Shown here: positions 60,564 through 64,000 of the stretch, in pieces
Position numbering within the stretch: the stretch's first letter is position 1
Layout: the number at the start of each line of letters is the position of its first letter
Source of the DNA: Xanthomonas euroxanthea
GTDB taxonomy: Bacteria > Pseudomonadota > Gammaproteobacteria > Xanthomonadales > Xanthomonadaceae
Reading direction: 5' to 3'
DNA length: 64,000 nt
Assembly (NCBI RefSeq): GCF_900476395.1
Contig: NZ_UIHB01000001.1
Location: forward strand, 1,145,385-1,209,384
Position numbers and translations under genes: made by a program
Notes under the pieces: model-generated
Databases searched by the model: none
Told to the model about the DNA's origin: nothing
What the model saw: only the letters and a program-made list of their open reading frames with translations

Positions 60564-62897
60564 TTAGAACTTCACATCCAGGCTCATGAAGTACTGGCGC
60601 GGCGCGCCGACCACCATGGTCTGGTTGTAGCCCTGCGGATCGGAGGCCACGTAGCCGTTGGTGCCCGTGCTGGCGAAATAGCGCTTGTCGGTGAGGTTGG
60701 TGATGTTGAGCGCCAACGCCACATCGGCCACCCCGCCTACGCGACCGAAGTCGTAACGCGCGCCCGCATTGAACAGCCAGTACGAGGGCACCTGCGAATC
60801 GTTGAGGAAGGTGATGTAGCGCTTGTCGACATACTTGCCGTCCAGATCCAGGCGCAGGTTGCCGAGTTGGTAGCTGGCGCTGGAGGAGAACATCAACGCG
60901 GGGATGCCGACCACGTCCTTGCCGGAGGTGGCGACCACGCCGTTGTTGAGGTAGTCGTCCTGGTAGCGCGAGCGATTCCACGACAGCGAATTCAACCAGC
61001 TCAGGCCTTCCATCGGACGCCACATCAAGGCAAGATCCGCACCTGCGCTATGCACGGCACCCACATTGCTCAGGATCGCCGCGCAGGTCTGCACCGCGCT
61101 ACACGGCGAGGTGGTCAACAAGCGGTTGGAGAACTTGGTGAAGTAGGCATCGGCCGACAGCTGGAACTGCGCATCCTGCACGCGGTAACCCACCTGCACG
61201 GTCTGCGATTCTTCCGGCTCCAGCGTGGAGCGGCTGCGGTCGAACGCCGCCTGCGAGGTGCCGAACGGGGTGAAGCCGAATGCGGCGATGTTCTTGCTGT
61301 AGGAGGCGTAGATGTCCTGGCGTTCGTCCAGCTTGTAGTTGATGCCAACCTGCGGCAGGAAGTTGTCCTCGGCGCGGATGCGGCCCTGTGCCAGCGCGGT
61401 GGTCGGCACCAGGGACTGCGCACGCGTGGTGGTGCTGAGCGCCTTTGCACCGTAGTTGATGGTCAGGCGGTCGTCGAGCAGGCGCACGCTGTCCTGCAGG
61501 TACAGCATGCGGGTCTGGGTGGTGTAGCGCTGCAGGAAATCGCGGCGGAACGGCGTCTGCACTTCGTACACGTTGTACAGCGAGGTATAGCCCTCGTTGC
61601 CGAGCGCGAAGTAGTTGCGCTGCTGCGTGGTACGTGCGTTTTCCGCCCACAGGCCCACTTCCAGATCGTGGTTGCCCCACGCCCATTTCAATGCGCTGGT
61701 GCCGCCGTAACGATCCAGGCCGTAGTCGGTGGTGCGCATCGACAGCGGAACCTGCGCAGAGGTCGGTACATACGGCGTCACCCACTGACCTTCGCCTCGA
61801 TTGCCGTGGTAGTAGCCGGTGGCATCCAGCGTGGCGCCGCCGAACACGAACGTGCCCGACAAACCGGCCAGGTTGTCGCGACGCAGACCGCCGCCGGCGT
61901 AGTAGCTGGCGTCGAGCCAGCTGTAATCGTCGGGCAGCCCGGCCAGCGATTGCGGATAGCCGTTGGCCACGCCGCTGGTGGCACCGGTGGTTTGATATGC
62001 ACGTGCCATCTGCACCGCGGTGGCCCAATCCGGCTGCAGATAGTCGTGGTCCCAGCCCAGCGCGCGCTGGCTGGTCAACGACAGGTCCATGTAGTCGTAT
62101 TCCTTGCGCCGCGAGGTATCCACGAACAGGCTCAGACGGTTGCCATCGCCCCACTGGTAGACGGTCTTGAGGTTGGCCTGCTCGGACTGCTGGTCGCCGA
62201 AGCCTTTCCACTTGTCGGTGCTGGCATTGGCGTAGGACAGATACGCCGACAGGCCATTGCGGTCGCCGGTGTCGCCACGCACGAAGGTGCGCCGCGTGGC
62301 ATCGCTGCCGACCGTCTGCACCAAGCGCAGGCCGGGCGTGGTCTGTGGATCGGCCGAGTAGAACTGCATGGTGCCGCCGAGGTTGGTGTTGGACGCAGTC
62401 CCGAGCGCACCGGCGCCTTGCGCGATCTCCACCGAGCCGAGGTTCTCCGAAATAATGGCGCGGGTGATGTGCAGGCCGTTGGTGACGCCGTAGCTCATGT
62501 TGCCGAGCGGAATGCCATCGAGCGTGTAGCCCAGCCGGCTCTGGTCGAAGCCATGCAGGGTGACCTGCGTGGACCACTCGTAGGTGCCGAACGGATCGGC
62601 CGACTGGAACTGCACGCCCGGCAATTTTTCCACCGCCTTGAAGGCGCTGCTGCCCGGTGTCAGCTGCTCGATGTCCTGCCGGCTGATGCGCTGGACCTGG
62701 CGGGTGCTGCCTTGCGACACCACATTGATCGCGTCCAGCTGGGTGGCATTGGCGGCGGCATCGGCCACGGTGGCCGGGGCATCGGCTACCGGCGCCTCTG
62801 CAACGGCAACCGGTGTGGCCGCAGATGCGATGACCGGAAGCAGCGCGGCCAGGGCAAGCGCCAGCGGAGTGACATGAAAGCGACGAGCGGAAGTCAT
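60564..62897 (-). CDS. TonB-dependent outer-membrane receptor
   Basis: The 777-residue protein has a signal peptide (about 1-26), an Ala-rich N-terminus and a TonB-box-like stretch (ATQLDAINVVSQG). The plug domain follows (about 60-170, VEKLPGVQFQSADPFGTYEWSTQVTLHGFD), then a 22-strand barrel ending in the outer-membrane signal FMSLDVKF. The ligand is unknown. The divergent phospholipase C and Pho-box-like sites suggest a phosphorus compound. ATG 62897 has AGGA upstream; the open extension beyond it crosses the promoter. Confidence 0.92.
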   Translation of the reverse strand: MTSARRFHVTPLALALAALLPVIASAATPVAVAEAPVADAPATVADAAANATQLDAINVVSQGSTRQVQRISRQDIEQLTPGSSAFKAVEKLPGVQFQSADPFGTYEWSTQVTLHGFDQSRLGYTLDGIPLGNMSYGVTNGLHITRAIISENLGSVEIAQGAGALGTASNTNLGGTMQFYSADPQTTPGLRLVQTVGSDATRRTFVRGDTGDRNGLSAYLSYANASTDKWKGFGDQQSEQANLKTVYQWGDGNRLSLFVDTSRRKEYDYMDLSLTSQRALGWDHDYLQPDWATAVQMARAYQTTGATSGVANGYPQSLAGLPDDYSWLDASYYAGGGLRRDNLAGLSGTFVFGGATLDATGYYHGNRGEGQWVTPYVPTSAQVPLSMRTTDYGLDRYGGTSALKWAWGNHDLEVGLWAENARTTQQRNYFALGNEGYTSLYNVYEVQTPFRRDFLQRYTTQTRMLYLQDSVRLLDDRLTINYGAKALSTTTRAQSLVPTTALAQGRIRAEDNFLPQVGINYKLDERQDIYASYSKNIAAFGFTPFGTSQAAFDRSRSTLEPEESQTVQVGYRVQDAQFQLSADAYFTKFSNRLLTTSPCSAVQTCAAILSNVGAVHSAGADLALMWRPMEGLSWLNSLSWNRSRYQDDYLNNGVVATSGKDVVGIPALMFSSSASYQLGNLRLDLDGKYVDKRYITFLNDSQVPSYWLFNAGARYDFGRVGGVADVALALNITNLTDKRYFASTGTNGYVASDPQGYNQTMVVGAPRQYFMSLDVKF

Positions 62898-62977
62898 GGG
62901 GGAATCCTGTTCAAGCACGGCTGAGGGCGACGCACGGTGCAAGACCGGCGTTTCGCGACGCAGGGTGTCAACGACGT

Positions 62978-62995
62978 ATGAAACATTGATGACGG
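62978..62995 (-). promoter_or_regulatory. Second Pho-box-like site, facing the TonB receptor gene
   Basis: On the - strand CCGTCAT-CAAT-GTTTCAT gives two 7-base half-sites 11 bases apart, matching the CTGTCAT half-site consensus at 6/7 and 5/7. It is weaker than the site at 62999, and no clear -10 box follows. Confidence 0.45.
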
Positions 62996-62998
62996 TGG

Positions 62999-63016
62999 CT
63001 GTCGCAAAACTGTCGT
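62999..63016 (+). promoter_or_regulatory. Pho-box-like PhoB site, facing the phospholipase gene
   Basis: CTGTCGC-AAAA-CTGTCGT is a pair of direct repeats with 11-base periodicity, the known layout of PhoB sites. TATACG (63027-63032) follows 10 bases later, the distance expected when a Pho box replaces the -35 element. Confidence 0.65.
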
Positions 63017-63090
63017 GCTTGACCGCTATACGTGTCCTACCCGGCCGCAGTGCGCGGCATGCACACGTATTTCTCGCAGGTCCCGTAGCC

Positions 63091-64000
63091 ATGACGTCTT
63101 CCCCCTCGCGCCGCGATTTCCTCAAGCGCGTCGCCGCGCTGACCGCCGCCGGCGCCCTGCCGTCCTCGATCGGCCGCGCACTCGCGCTGCCGGCCAACTC
63201 GCGCACCGGCACACTGCGCGACATCGAGCACGTGGTGATCCTGATGCAGGAGAATCGCTCGTTCGACCATTACTTCGGCGCGCTGCGTGGCGTGCGTGGG
63301 TTCGGCGATCCGCGTCCGTTGCAGCTGCGCGACGGCCACCCGGTCTGGAGCCAGCCGGCCGCGGACGGGCGCCGCCTGTTGCCGTTCGCCTTCGATTCGC
63401 AAAACACGTCCGCGCCGTTGATCAAGAGCCTGGATCACTCCTGGAAAGCCGGCCACGGGCAGGACCCGGCGCGCTGGGCCGAGTACGACGCCTGGGTGCC
63501 GTACAAGGGCGAATTGACGATGGGGTATTTCCAGCGTCACGACATCCCGTACTACCACGCACTGGCCGATGCCTTCACCATCTGCGACGGGTATTTCTGT
63601 TCGTTGCACGGGCCGACCAATCCCAATCGCATGTATCTGTTCACCGGCACCAGCGGCACCAGCGTGGGCAATCTCGGCGCGCAGGTGGTGACCAACGCCG
63701 ACGACGGCAACTGGACCGCCGACATGGCACGCGACAAGCCCGGGTATGCGGCGATGGACTGGACCACCTACGCGCAGCGCCTGCAGGCCGCAGGCGTGGA
63801 TTGGCGCGTGTACCAGGAGTACGACAACTTCGGCTGCAACTCGCTGGCGTATTTTTCGCACTATCGTGATCTGCACCCCGACGACGAACGCTATCGGCGT
63901 GCGCGTGCCTGCGTGCCCGGTTCCACCGCCGACAACGCCGCCACCACGCAGGCCGAGCATCTCATCGCCGCGATCGCCGCCGACGTGCAGGCCGACCGCT
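63091..64000 (+). CDS. Phosphocholine-type phospholipase C (5' part, runs off the window)
   Basis: The first 303 residues are visible. A twin-arginine signal (SRRDFLKRVAALTAAGALP) implies export of a folded protein by Tat. The phosphoesterase family motif IEHVVILMQENRSFDHYFGALRGVRGFGDPRP follows at about residues 45-75, and GPTNPNRMYLFTGTS later. These fit the PlcN/PlcH family, which release phosphate-containing head groups from phospholipids. The 3' end is outside the window. An acid phosphatase of the same superfamily is a less likely reading. Confidence 0.9.
   Translation, partial: MTSSPSRRDFLKRVAALTAAGALPSSIGRALALPANSRTGTLRDIEHVVILMQENRSFDHYFGALRGVRGFGDPRPLQLRDGHPVWSQPAADGRRLLPFAFDSQNTSAPLIKSLDHSWKAGHGQDPARWAEYDAWVPYKGELTMGYFQRHDIPYYHALADAFTICDGYFCSLHGPTNPNRMYLFTGTSGTSVGNLGAQVVTNADDGNWTADMARDKPGYAAMDWTTYAQRLQAAGVDWRVYQEYDNFGCNSLAYFSHYRDLHPDDERYRRARACVPGSTADNAATTQAEHLIAAIAADVQADR

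Overview
The window is a piece of a GC-rich gammaproteobacterial chromosome, most likely a Xanthomonas. The evidence is the order secE-nusG-rplKAJL-rpoBC-rpsLG-fusA-tuf-S10/spc/alpha operons, a plant-type (class II) DAHP synthase, a TonB-dependent receptor beside a Tat-exported phospholipase C, and several families of short palindromic intergenic repeats. I cannot name the species from this sequence alone. No rRNA, tRNA, insertion sequence, prophage or CRISPR array was seen.

Positions 1-31660 are the transcription/translation block, all on the + strand: the end of secE, nusG, rplK-rplA, rplJ-rplL, rpoB-rpoC, rpsL-rpsG-fusA-tuf, the S10 genes (rpsJ to rpsQ), the spc genes (rplN to secY, without rpmJ) and the alpha genes (rpsM, rpsK, rpsD, rpoA, rplQ). 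The proteins are conventional. The gaps between them are the interesting part. They hold well-formed promoters, terminator-like hairpins and long structured leaders, often at places where Escherichia coli has an uninterrupted operon. The str and S10 operons share one promoter-plus-hairpin design, and rplK and the upstream S10 promoter share another.

Positions 31661-47000 are housekeeping and accessory genes on both strands: dsbB, class II DAHP synthase, a MscS-type channel, an exported amidase, a DUF2127-type membrane protein, typA/bipA, a cyclophilin, malate dehydrogenase, a glutathione S-transferase, a SleB-type cell-wall hydrolase, a 1-kb stretch with no convincing gene (containing a 9-G tract), an MFS-type transporter and a fadH-type 2,4-dienoyl-CoA reductase.

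Positions 47500-64000 hold a zinc-less alcohol dehydrogenase-family oxidoreductase, an OmpA-family protein with a calcium-type linker, a small secreted protein of unknown function, an RsuA-family pseudouridine synthase, an HNH protein overlapping kbl, kbl itself, the sulfate importer sbp-cysT-cysW-cysA, a Gcw_chp-type outer-membrane protein, tdh, a TonB-dependent receptor and the start of a phospholipase C. The two threonine-degradation genes (tdh, kbl) are separated here by the sulfate operon on the opposite strand. The divergent promoter between the TonB receptor and the phospholipase carries two Pho-box-like sites, which suggests a phosphate-starvation module.
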